A stretch of 64,000 nt of DNA, taken from positions 868,001 to 932,000 of the forward strand of contig CANMAW010000001.1 of NCBI GenBank assembly GCA_947495915.1. The letters are read 5' to 3'. This DNA is from Maribacter algarum (ex Lu et al. 2025) (nom. illeg.) (GTDB taxonomy: Bacteria; Bacteroidota; Bacteroidia; Flavobacteriales; Flavobacteriaceae). Both the position numbers and the translations under genes were made by a program. Below the pieces are notes generated by a model. It searched no databases. It was not told the origin of the DNA and saw nothing but the letters and a program-made list of their open reading frames with translations. How positions within the stretch are numbered: the first letter of the stretch is position 1; each line of letters begins with the position of its first letter. This document shows positions 34,011 through 41,017 of the stretch, piece by piece.

Positions 34011-34056
34011 AATCCTCTCTTAAAAGCCGGGAGTCTTACGGCAAATGCAGAGGATT
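34011..34056 (+). promoter_or_regulatory. Structured leader of greA
   Basis: AATCCTCT at 34011-34018 pairs with AGAGGATT at 34049-34056, and GCCG at 34026-34029 with CGGC at 34039-34042, making a two-storey hairpin followed by TTTT. It would lie at the very 5' end of the greA mRNA and could be an attenuator or stabiliser. Confidence 0.4.
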
Positions 34057-34081
34057 TTGCTATTTATTAAACGAGTATATT

Positions 34082-34558
34082 ATGAGTAAGGTATCGTATT
34101 ACACAGCAGAAGGGTTAAAAAATTTGAAAGAGGAGTTGAATCAACTTCGAGATATAGAACGGCCAAAAGCTTCACAGGCAATTGCCGAAGCTAGAGATAA
34201 GGGTGACTTATCAGAAAATGCAGAATATGATGCTGCAAAAGAAGCACAAGGGCTTTTAGAAATGAGAATTTCTAAGATGGAAGACACTCTAGCCAATGCA
34301 CGACTTATTGATGAGTCGCAGTTAGATACTTCTAAAGTTTTGGTGTTGTCAACTGTGAAGTTAAAAAATCAAAATAATGGTATGGAGATGAAATATACCT
34401 TGGTAGCTGAAAGTGAGGCTGATTTAAAATCAGGAAAAATCTCTGTAAACTCACCAATAGGAAAGGGTTTGCTTGGCAAAGAAGTTGGTGATGTAGCTGA
34501 AATAACCGTACCCAATGGAACTATAAAATTTGATATTTTAGAAATTTCAAGGGCATAG
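34082..34558 (+). CDS. greA: Transcription elongation factor GreA
   Basis: GreA rescues backtracked RNA polymerase by stimulating transcript cleavage. The 158-residue protein has the N-terminal coiled coil with the conserved tip RDKGDLSENAEYDAAKEAQ (acidic residues that reach the active site) and the C-terminal globular domain with SPIGKGLLGKEVGD. The YYTAEGLKNLKEEL start is typical. It has its own promoter and terminator, with a structured leader. Confidence 0.97.
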   Translation: MSKVSYYTAEGLKNLKEELNQLRDIERPKASQAIAEARDKGDLSENAEYDAAKEAQGLLEMRISKMEDTLANARLIDESQLDTSKVLVLSTVKLKNQNNGMEMKYTLVAESEADLKSGKISVNSPIGKGLLGKEVGDVAEITVPNGTIKFDILEISRA

Positions 34559-34582
34559 ATACTACTTATTGTTTTATATTTA

Positions 34583-34612
34583 ATCCTGTCGATATTCGAT
34601 GGGATTTTTTTT
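34583..34612 (+). terminator. Terminator of greA
   Basis: ATCCTGTCGA pairs with TCGATGGGAT (10 bp with two G-U) around a 3-nt loop, followed by T8. Confidence 0.85.
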
Positions 34613-34625
34613 ATTCAAATAATTT

Positions 34626-35015
34626 ATGGCCTCTATATTTACTAAAATAATTAACGGTGAAATACCATGTTATAAAATAGCAGAAAACGAAGATTTTTTT
34701 GCTTTTTTAGACATCAACCCGAATGCGAAAGGGCATACCCTTTGTATACCTAAAAAAGAGGTAGACAAAATTACTGATCTCGATGAAGATACATATTCTG
34801 GTCTCATGTCTTTCGCTAGAAAAGTGGCTAAAGCTCTTGAAGCAAGTGTACCTTGCAAAAGAATTGGTATGACTGTAATAGGTTTAGAGGTGCCTCATGT
34901 TCATGTGCATTTAATACCTCTAAATGAAATGAAAGATGCTACTTTTCAGCACAAAGTAAGTCTTAAGCAATCAGAATTTGAAGCAATAGCAGAAAGCGTT
35001 CGCGCTAAAATGTAA
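34626..35015 (+). CDS. HIT family protein
   Basis: This 129-residue histidine-triad hydrolase has the nucleotide-binding and catalytic motif HVHVHLIP near residue 98 and the opening ASIFTKIINGEIPCYKIAENEDF typical of the HINT branch. Members hydrolyse AMP-linked conjugates. The start is ATG at 34626, 13 nt after the greA terminator. Its last 11 bases overlap the convergent zinc-ribbon gene. Confidence 0.95.
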   Translation: MASIFTKIINGEIPCYKIAENEDFFAFLDINPNAKGHTLCIPKKEVDKITDLDEDTYSGLMSFARKVAKALEASVPCKRIGMTVIGLEVPHVHVHLIPLNEMKDATFQHKVSLKQSEFEAIAESVRAKM

Positions 35016-35361
35016 TTAAGCCTTCTAAGTAAACATAAGCTCCACCAGCAATTACTGCAATAACTACTAGCAGAAGAACATAAAACCAAACAGTATATGA
35101 GGTAGAAGCTTTTTCTGGTTGCACCATTTTACGGTAGTAATCAAAAATACGTTCTATATCATCCGTCCAAGTACTGGGGTAAATATCTGAACCGCATTTA
35201 TTACATCGTACTTGATGAGTAATCTCATTGGTAGTCTTATGAAAGAATTTTGTATATCGATGTTTTTGGTAAAAAGTAAGCGATAAATCTTGATTGAAAC
35301 ACTCAGGGCAATTATTGGTTAGCGCCGACTCTTTTAAAACCACCAATTTTTCAGTTGCCAT
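35005..35361 (-). CDS. Zinc-ribbon protein with one C-terminal membrane helix
   Basis: The protein has 118 residues. Two cysteine pairs, CPEC at about 18-21 and CNKC at about 54-57, can form a zinc ribbon on the cytoplasmic side. A single membrane helix (YTVWFYVLLLVVIAVIAGGAYV) occupies about 89-110. I know no function for it. It lies 3 nt after the histidine kinase gene and is certainly co-transcribed with it, so it might be an accessory of that kinase. Confidence 0.75.
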   Translation of the reverse strand: MATEKLVVLKESALTNNCPECFNQDLSLTFYQKHRYTKFFHKTTNEITHQVRCNKCGSDIYPSTWTDDIERIFDYYRKMVQPEKASTSYTVWFYVLLLVVIAVIAGGAYVYLEGLITF

Positions 35362-35364
35362 ATT

Positions 35365-36513
35365 TTAGGTTTTTACTTTTAAAGAAACTTGCATTATGGT
35401 ACCTTCTTTACTAGACGAAAGTACTCTTATTTTTCCATTATGGTATTCTTCAACAATTCGTTTTACTAGTGAGAGACCCAAGCCCCAACCGCGCTTTTTT
35501 GAAGTAACACCGGGGTTAAAGATAGATTTATATTCTGATTTTGCAATTCCGTGGCCGGTATCTGAAACCAAAATATTTACATATTTACCGTCTTGTACAA
35601 TTTCAATTCCGATACTACCTCTGCCTTTCATAGCGTCAATACCATTTTTCACAAGGTTCTCGATGGTCCAATTATATAAAGAATGATTTAGTAGTACCGG
35701 TAATTCATCAACTTGAGAAACAAATGAAAAATGAATCAATTTTGAACTTCTTAATTTAAGATAATTGTATGCATCTTGAGTTTCTTGTACAATATCATAT
35801 TCATCTAATTTGGGTAACGAACCAATTTTTGAAAAACGATCGGTAATCATTTCTAACCTTGAAATGTCTTTTTCAATTTCTTTGGTGATTTCAGGGTTGA
35901 TTTCTTCTGTCTTTAATAGTTCATTCCAACCTAATAACGAAGATAATGGGGTGCCAATTTGATGTGCAGTCTCTTTTGCCATGCCTGCCCATAACTTATT
36001 TTGTTCAGAAGCTTTATTTGTTTTGAAAAAGAAAAATATGACCGTTCCAAAGAGTAGAATAATTAAAAGTAGGGCGATTGGGTAGTATTTTAGTTTGTTT
36101 AGTACCTCTGAATTACCATAGTAAAGTGTAGCTAAGTGCTCCCCTTGTTGGTCAATATCGATAGGGGTATTTTCACTGCTAAATTTGGCGATTTTACTTT
36201 GAATATATGAGGAGTCTGAAGCAACCTCTTTCGGCATGTTATTGGTTTTAATCGATCCATCTTTATTCACCAATATCATTGGTGTTGATGTATTATTCTG
36301 AAGTACTTTTATAGTTAGGTTACCAGGGTCATCATCGATAGATGCTTGCAGAAGTTCTGATTGGGCGGTTGCCCAAATTTCCATTTTAAAGCGTTCTTCT
36401 TCTTTGAATTTTTTGAAGAAACTATTGGTATTCCACAAAATCAAACTCACTATAGCAAAAGCTGCTACTAATAAAATAATGTTGGTTGTTTTGTTTTTGG
36501 GATTGAAATTCAT
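35365..36513 (-). CDS. Sensor histidine kinase
   Basis: This 382-residue kinase has two membrane helices (about 11-28 and 143-163) around a periplasmic sensor domain of some 110 residues. The cytoplasmic part has the phospho-acceptor in MAKETAHQIGTPLSSLLGW and an HATPase with N box (ENLVKNGIDAM), G1 (SDTGHGIA) and G2 (GWGLGLSLVKRI). The HQIGTP form of the H box is common in Bacteroidota. No response regulator is adjacent, so it is an orphan kinase. It is the first gene of a two-gene unit. Confidence 0.93.
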   Translation of the reverse strand: MNFNPKNKTTNIILLVAAFAIVSLILWNTNSFFKKFKEEERFKMEIWATAQSELLQASIDDDPGNLTIKVLQNNTSTPMILVNKDGSIKTNNMPKEVASDSSYIQSKIAKFSSENTPIDIDQQGEHLATLYYGNSEVLNKLKYYPIALLLIILLFGTVIFFFFKTNKASEQNKLWAGMAKETAHQIGTPLSSLLGWNELLKTEEINPEITKEIEKDISRLEMITDRFSKIGSLPKLDEYDIVQETQDAYNYLKLRSSKLIHFSFVSQVDELPVLLNHSLYNWTIENLVKNGIDAMKGRGSIGIEIVQDGKYVNILVSDTGHGIAKSEYKSIFNPGVTSKKRGWGLGLSLVKRIVEEYHNGKIRVLSSSKEGTIMQVSLKVKT

Positions 36514-36651
36514 CCAAGGTATTCTTCTAATTCAAAGATAATAGAATTTCAAGTAAACTTCGAGTGCTCATGTTTACCCCTAAAAAGGTAACCATTTTCG
36601 TCGGTTTTATTCTCTTGAAAATGAATGGAAAAATTCCTTAATAACTTCTAA

Positions 36652-36659
36652 TATTTTTG
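36652..36659 (+). promoter_or_regulatory. -7 promoter element of the DUF3127 gene
   Basis: TATTTTTG fits TAnnTTTG, 68 nt before the ATG. A -33 TTG at the right distance is not evident. Confidence 0.35.
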
Positions 36660-36727
36660 TTAGGCGAATATGCGGAATAGAAGTACATTTATTCTCTAAT
36701 TAATTAGTAAACATACAATTCATAGTC

Positions 36728-37105
36728 ATGGAAATTCAAGGAAAAGTAAAAGTAATCGGTGAGACTCAAACGTTTGGTAGCAACGGTTTTAGAAAAAGAG
36801 AAATCGTTGTAACAACAGAAGAGCAATATCCGCAACATATAATGGTTGAGTTTGTTCAAGATAAAACTGATTTATTAAACAATTTCAATGTAGGTCAGTC
36901 GGTTAAAATTAGCATTAACCTAAGAGGAAGAGAATGGACAAACCCTCAAGGTGAAGTGAAATATTTTAATTCAATTCAAGGTTGGCGTATCGAAAATTTA
37001 CAGGCAGACCAGCCTTCAGAAGGAATGCCACCAGTACCACCTGCTGAGGCATTTGCCCCAGCTGATAATTTGAATGAAGAAGATCATGATGATCTACCTT
37101 TCTAA
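36728..37105 (+). CDS. DUF3127 protein (OB-fold-like) with SSB-type C-terminal tail
   Basis: The 125-residue protein has a compact beta-rich domain (residues 1-95; KVKVIGETQTFGSNGFRKRE, SVKISINLRGREWTN) matching DUF3127, which looks like an OB fold. A Pro/Ala-rich linker follows and the tail ends EEDHDDLPF. That tip is the same DDLPF that ends the SSB of this window. So it may bind single-stranded nucleic acid and dock the proteins that recognise the SSB tail. This link is inference from the sequence. It is transcribed alone. Confidence 0.85.
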   Translation: MEIQGKVKVIGETQTFGSNGFRKREIVVTTEEQYPQHIMVEFVQDKTDLLNNFNVGQSVKISINLRGREWTNPQGEVKYFNSIQGWRIENLQADQPSEGMPPVPPAEAFAPADNLNEEDHDDLPF

Positions 37106-37144
37106 TTAAATTTTAAATATTTCTGCTTTAGTAGAAATATTATA

Positions 37145-37188
37145 AAAGACCTATTTTACGAGCGTGTAGAATAGGTCTTTGATTTTTT
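37145..37188 (+). terminator. Terminator after the DUF3127 gene (second of two hairpins)
   Basis: AAAGACCTATT at 37145-37155 pairs with AATAGGTCTTT at 37170-37180, followed by a T run. A first hairpin, 37116-37126 with 37131-37141, precedes it. Confidence 0.75.
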
Positions 37189-37227
37189 AGTAACCCAGCT
37201 TTTCTTAATTTTAAAGGAAAAATAATT

Positions 37228-37899
37228 ATGGAAAAGGATGCGGAACATAGTTCGATGTTCTTCCTCACCAAAACCTTAGAATTTCCACCTGTGACGAATG
37301 CAAACTCTGAAGGATTGCTGGCTGTTGGCGGTGATTTATCTACAGCGCGATTGCTGCTGGCGTACAGAAATGGAATTTTTCCATGGTTCAATGAAGATTC
37401 TTTGATCTTATGGTGGAGCCCTGACCCTAGAATGGTATTGTTTCCCGAAAAAATCAAAATTTCAAAAAGCATGCGAAAAGTGCTAAAAAGTAACCAATTT
37501 AGAATAACGATTAATGAATGTTTTGAAGATGTTATAACGCAATGTTCTTCTATCAATAGAGTTGATCAAGAAGGTACTTGGATTACTAAAGAAATGCATG
37601 CTGCATATATGAAATTACACCATGAGGGTTATGCAAAATCTTATGAAGTTTGGGAAGATGATGTTTTAGTTGGAGGTCTCTATGGCATAGATTTGGGTCA
37701 TGTTTTTTGTGGAGAAAGTATGTTCAGTGCCACGAGTAACGCCTCAAAATTTGCTTTTATAAAGTTGGCTCAAGATTTTCAAAAGGAGCAACATCAGCTA
37801 ATTGATTGTCAACTTCATACTTCGCATTTAGAAAGCTTAGGAGCTGAGGAAATATCAAGAGAAAAATTTTTGAAAATATTACAGCGTAAGAATAAGTGA
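37228..37899 (+). CDS. aat: Leucyl/phenylalanyl-tRNA-protein transferase
   Basis: Aat adds Leu or Phe to proteins with N-terminal Arg or Lys and so feeds the N-end rule pathway. The 223-residue protein has the family motifs EGLLAVGGDLSTARLLLAYRNGIFPWF (in the N-terminal part), WWSPDPRMVLFPEK, GTWITKEMHAAY and GGLYGIDLGHVFCGESMFS. The ATG at 37228 gives the normal length. The 3' end overlaps the convergent DUF2490 gene by 21 bases. Confidence 0.96.
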   Translation: MEKDAEHSSMFFLTKTLEFPPVTNANSEGLLAVGGDLSTARLLLAYRNGIFPWFNEDSLILWWSPDPRMVLFPEKIKISKSMRKVLKSNQFRITINECFEDVITQCSSINRVDQEGTWITKEMHAAYMKLHHEGYAKSYEVWEDDVLVGGLYGIDLGHVFCGESMFSATSNASKFAFIKLAQDFQKEQHQLIDCQLHTSHLESLGAEEISREKFLKILQRKNK

Positions 37900-38562
37900 G
37901 GTTAAGGCAAAAAAGATATTTTCAGTCTTTGAACTATAATTTTCGAAACGATATTCAATTCCTAATTGAAATTTAGTACCCTCGTTAAATAACCACCCTA
38001 AGTTTGCAGTAAAACGTTGATCATATTGAGGTCGAAACGATTTCGCAACATTTAGTATGGCTTCTGTATTTGCTACTAAATAAGTTTCGCCGATATCTAA
38101 CTGTTCTCCCTGTAAAGGAAAATCTATGGTAAAACGATATCTAAAGCGATGTATAGTGAGCTTCTTTAATAGTCGTTGCTCTGATCTTAGGCGATGACCA
38201 AAACGAATAACTCGGGGTTTTGATGTAATATTATATTGCTGAGTAAGTCGAAGCTCGTTGTGTTTTTCATTGTCAAAAACCTCACGAAATCGGTATTGAA
38301 TACCAAAAGCTAAACTTTGGTTATCTCTTGTTTTTAAATTAGAAAAATGTATTAAATCAATTTGTCTTGGTTCTAAAGTGAAATTTTCATCTTTAAAAAT
38401 ATAAGTGCGATTACCTAGGGAAAAATTGTGGTGATAGCTATCAGATATGGCATAGTTAATCGCAATTTTTGGTTGTAGATAGCCCGTTAAATCATCTTGA
38501 GCACATAAAATGCTGCAAAGTAAAAAAGCTAAACCAAGCAATAGTCTTTTAATACAGTACAT
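37879..38562 (-). CDS. DUF2490 outer-membrane beta-barrel protein
   Basis: The protein of 228 residues begins with a signal peptide (MYCIKRLLLGLAFLLCSILCAQ) followed by repeated amphipathic strands (FGIQYRFREVFD, FRYRFTIDFPLQGEQ, FQLGIEYRFENYS), ending in FALTSLILTL, as expected for a small outer-membrane barrel of the DUF2490 type. I chose the ATG at 38562; the ATG at 38568 is equally possible. Both overlap the end of the upstream gene. A longer frame up to 38667 would hide the signal peptide. Confidence 0.78.
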   Translation of the reverse strand: MYCIKRLLLGLAFLLCSILCAQDDLTGYLQPKIAINYAISDSYHHNFSLGNRTYIFKDENFTLEPRQIDLIHFSNLKTRDNQSLAFGIQYRFREVFDNEKHNELRLTQQYNITSKPRVIRFGHRLRSEQRLLKKLTIHRFRYRFTIDFPLQGEQLDIGETYLVANTEAILNVAKSFRPQYDQRFTANLGWLFNEGTKFQLGIEYRFENYSSKTENIFFALTSLILTL

Positions 38563-39139
38563 GGTCATAATTGGCGGGCAATGATTTTCGAATAGTCTTA
38601 AAATTACCGGCTGAATCAAAGAGAATTTCGTACTGTTGAAAGTTAGATTCCTTTTTTGCTGAAACAATGAATTCGTAATTGATAGTAGGCAAAATTAGAT
38701 TTTGAAAGGCTTCTTCAATAGTCTTCTCAGGGTTTTTAGAATCTGTTACTGGATATTGTTGTTGAATTTTTCGAATGCGGTACTTTTTAAAATTGGTAGC
38801 TAAATAAGTGGAAATAGCCTCAAAAGCAGATTGTGGAATTTCGACAGATTGAATTAAAATTTCGATGTCTTCAAGCTCGCCTTCTTTGTCAAATTCTATA
38901 CTATACCACAATCGTTCTTTTTTGAATTTAGCCTCATAGCTAATTTTGGCACTATCAGTTTCTTTGTAGAACCGAACTCGTTTGGCATCTGAAAGTTTTT
39001 CTTTTATATAATTCAATGCCTTCGTTGGAAACTGAATTTTACGAATGCGGTATTCGCGTTCATATTTATGTTGGGCATGTGTAAAATGTGAAAAAACTAG
39101 CAACAGAAGCGCAATTAAAAAAGGAAGGTTTTTTTTCAT
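38549..39139 (-). CDS. Secreted PepSY-like protein
   Basis: From the ATG at 39139 the protein has 196 residues with a signal peptide (MKKNLPFLIALLLLVFSHFTHAQ). Two similar halves follow, each with a short KYRIRKIQ segment and a beta-strand pair (YSIEFDKEGELEDIEILIQ and YEILFDSAGNFKTIRKSLP), resembling PepSY-like domains. Function is unknown. The ATG is placed 1 nt after the tag stop codon; an ATG at 39151 would overlap tag by 11 nt. It lies between tag and the barrel gene in one operon. Confidence 0.75.
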   Translation of the reverse strand: MKKNLPFLIALLLLVFSHFTHAQHKYEREYRIRKIQFPTKALNYIKEKLSDAKRVRFYKETDSAKISYEAKFKKERLWYSIEFDKEGELEDIEILIQSVEIPQSAFEAISTYLATNFKKYRIRKIQQQYPVTDSKNPEKTIEEAFQNLILPTINYEFIVSAKKESNFQQYEILFDSAGNFKTIRKSLPANYDHVLY

Positions 39140-39140
39140 A

Positions 39141-39704
39141 TTAAACTTCATTATATCTAAAACAAGTTATTTCGTGATCATTTACCATGCCAGTAGCTTG
39201 CATAAATGCATATACTACCGTACTGCCTACAAATTTAAAACCTCTTTTTTTCAGGTCTTTACTTATGGTATCTGAAAGTGCGGTATTTGCTGGGCCGTCT
39301 TTGTAGTTTTTAATATTATTCTTTATAGGTTTATCGTCAACAAACCCCCAAATGTAAGCGCGAAAACTACCAAATTCATTTTGAATTTGCATAAAGGCTT
39401 TGGCATTGGTAATCGTGGCATTTACTTTTAACTTATTGCGAATGATACCTGTATCTTGTAAAAGTGTATCAATTTTGGTTTGATTGTATTTCGCTATTTT
39501 TTTGTAATTGAAATGGTCAAAAGCTTTTCTGAAGTTTTCTCGTTTTCTAAGAATAGTGATCCAACTTAAACCGGCTTGAAAAGTTTCTAGAACCATAAAT
39601 TCAAAAAGCAAATCATCATCTTTAACGGGTACTCCCCATTCTAAATCATGGTAAGCTTCATAAAGTGCATCTCCTTCACACCAACCGCATCTGTTTTTTA
39701 TCAT
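39141..39704 (-). CDS. tag: DNA-3-methyladenine glycosylase I
   Basis: Tag removes 3-methyladenine from alkylated DNA. From ATG 39704 the protein has 187 residues and the zinc ligands of the family: Cys in RCGWCEGD, His in YHDLEWG, and His/Cys in NDHEITC at the end. The motifs FEFMVLETFQAGLSW and the RKRENFRKAF helix are also typical. The longer frame to 39767 runs through a terminator (39745-39776), so I reject it. It is first in a three-gene unit. Confidence 0.95.
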   Translation of the reverse strand: MIKNRCGWCEGDALYEAYHDLEWGVPVKDDDLLFEFMVLETFQAGLSWITILRKRENFRKAFDHFNYKKIAKYNQTKIDTLLQDTGIIRNKLKVNATITNAKAFMQIQNEFGSFRAYIWGFVDDKPIKNNIKNYKDGPANTALSDTISKDLKKRGFKFVGSTVVYAFMQATGMVNDHEITCFRYNEV

Positions 39705-39744
39705 AGTATTTTTTTGGGGTAACCTTATTTTAAGACTAAAATAC

Positions 39745-39776
39745 AAAACCTTGTACAGTTGGTGCACAAGGTTTTT
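39745..39776 (-). terminator. Terminator of the 39829-40188 gene
   Basis: AAAACCTTGT at 39745-39754 pairs with ACAAGGTTTT at 39766-39775. On the minus strand the stem is followed by a T-rich tract. It lies just upstream of tag. Confidence 0.75.
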
Positions 39777-39828
39777 TAATGTTAGATGAAATTTGATTTT
39801 ATTTAGAGAACAACTAAGGTGTAGCTGT

Positions 39829-40188
39829 TTATGCTTTATGAAGAATTAGCTCACCATTGGCTATTGCCTTATCTAGGTTAGCTTCTACGGAGGTCCAAAA
39901 TCTAAAGAATTTATTTCCATTTTTGCGTAACAGAATAATTTTGGTAAGACCATTTTCTGTAAATACATCTTGTACAACTACTTTATCTCCATTTAAAGCA
40001 TTGAAGTTTGCTAAAGCTCCTCGCTTAATTATGAAATTTTTTCTTGGAAAATTGATGTGTTTGTAACCCGTTGCACTTGCTTTTCCTAAGGTTAGAACTT
40101 CCCCTTTTTCAACTATAGTAGAACTTTCTTGTGCTTGCATTAAACCTACAGAGAAAACCAGAGCTATAAAAATTGCTATTTTTTTCAT
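39829..40188 (-). CDS. Small secreted protein of unknown function
   Basis: The 119-residue product has a signal peptide (MKKIAIFIALVFSVGLMQAQ). The mature part is a small beta-rich domain with basic patches (FPRKNFIIKRGALANF, ILLRKNGNKFFRFW) that looks like an SH3- or OB-like barrel. I recognise no named family, although similar short periplasmic proteins exist in flavobacteria. It is monocistronic, with its own terminator. Confidence 0.7.
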   Translation of the reverse strand: MKKIAIFIALVFSVGLMQAQESSTIVEKGEVLTLGKASATGYKHINFPRKNFIIKRGALANFNALNGDKVVVQDVFTENGLTKIILLRKNGNKFFRFWTSVEANLDKAIANGELILHKA

Positions 40189-40283
40189 GATTAAAAATGT
40201 TTAATTGTTAATAATAGGCTGTGATTTTAAGAATATGATAAAATTAGCAAAAAGAAAGTATTACAATTGTTAAAAGACAGTTA

Positions 40284-40297
40284 AACTATCGATAGTT
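40284..40297. promoter_or_regulatory. Palindromic operator candidate for the TetR-type regulator
   Basis: AACTATCGATAGTT is a perfect 14-base palindrome 14 nt upstream of the -7 box at 40312, where a -33 element would be. This is where a TetR repressor controlling its own operon would bind. Confidence 0.5.
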
Positions 40298-40311
40298 AAT
40301 AGTAAAGCTAT

Positions 40312-40319
40312 TATATTTG
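40312..40319 (+). promoter_or_regulatory. -7 promoter element of the exporter operon
   Basis: TATATTTG matches TAnnTTTG and lies 21 nt before the ATG of the TetR-type gene. No TTG is at the -33 position; the palindrome lies there instead. Confidence 0.5.
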
Positions 40320-40340
40320 GATAAGTTTTAAGATTTGGGA

Positions 40341-41015
40341 ATGGATTATTTATTACAAACGGTTAAAATTAGCATCAATAAAAAAATTTATATCAAAGAC
40401 CCCGAAACATCCGATTTAGGGAAACGAATTATTGAGCATAGTATACTACTGATCAATGAAATTGGTTTTGAAAAATTTACTTTCAAAAAATTAGGAGTAA
40501 GAATAAACAGCAATGAAAGTTCAATTTATAGGTATTTTGAGAACAAGCATAAGTTGTTGCTTTATTTGACTTCGTGGTATTGGGGTTGGCTAGAATATCA
40601 ATTAGTTTTTACCACAAATAGTATTTCGAACCCTAAGTTAAAACTCGAAAAAGCAATTGAAATTGTTACTAAGGCCACGGTTGAAGATTCTTCATTTTCA
40701 CATATCAATGAGGTTTTACTAAATAAAATCGTTATTAATGAGTATTCAAAATCATATTTAACCAAAGAGGTAGATAGTGAGAATAAAGACGGCTATTTTG
40801 TTATTTACAAGCGTTTAGTCAACAGAATGGCAACGATGATTTCAGCAGTTAATAAAAAGTACAAATTTCCTTTAAGCCTTGCTAGTACGGTGTTAGAAGG
40901 GGCCTTGCATCAACATTTTTTAAAAGATCATTTTAGTTCGTTAACTGATTGTCATTCTAATGAAGACCCTACCCAATATTTTACTCATTTGGTACTAACC
41001 TCTATGCAAGTATAA
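40341..41015 (+). CDS. TetR/AcrR-type transcriptional regulator
   Basis: The 224-residue protein has a TetR N-terminal HTH at about residues 24-70 (RIIEHSILLINEIGFEKFTFKKLG, NSNESSIYRYFENKHKLLLYL): the SSIYRYFxNKxxLL motif is diagnostic. The C-terminal ligand domain is not like any named subfamily I know. I use ATG 40341 and not the TTG at 40335. It is the first gene of a tight operon (gaps of 2, 6 and 1 nt) with the exporter genes and probably represses it through the palindrome at 40284. Confidence 0.85.
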   Translation: MDYLLQTVKISINKKIYIKDPETSDLGKRIIEHSILLINEIGFEKFTFKKLGVRINSNESSIYRYFENKHKLLLYLTSWYWGWLEYQLVFTTNSISNPKLKLEKAIEIVTKATVEDSSFSHINEVLLNKIVINEYSKSYLTKEVDSENKDGYFVIYKRLVNRMATMISAVNKKYKFPLSLASTVLEGALHQHFLKDHFSSLTDCHSNEDPTQYFTHLVLTSMQV

Positions 41016-41017
41016 CT

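Noticed and set aside
37140-37556. 138-codon minus-strand frame over aat
   Set aside because: It is a shadow of the aat gene and crosses the terminator after DUF3127.
39705-39767. Longer N-terminus for Tag
   Set aside because: It would include a terminator hairpin, and the family begins close to RCGWCEGD.
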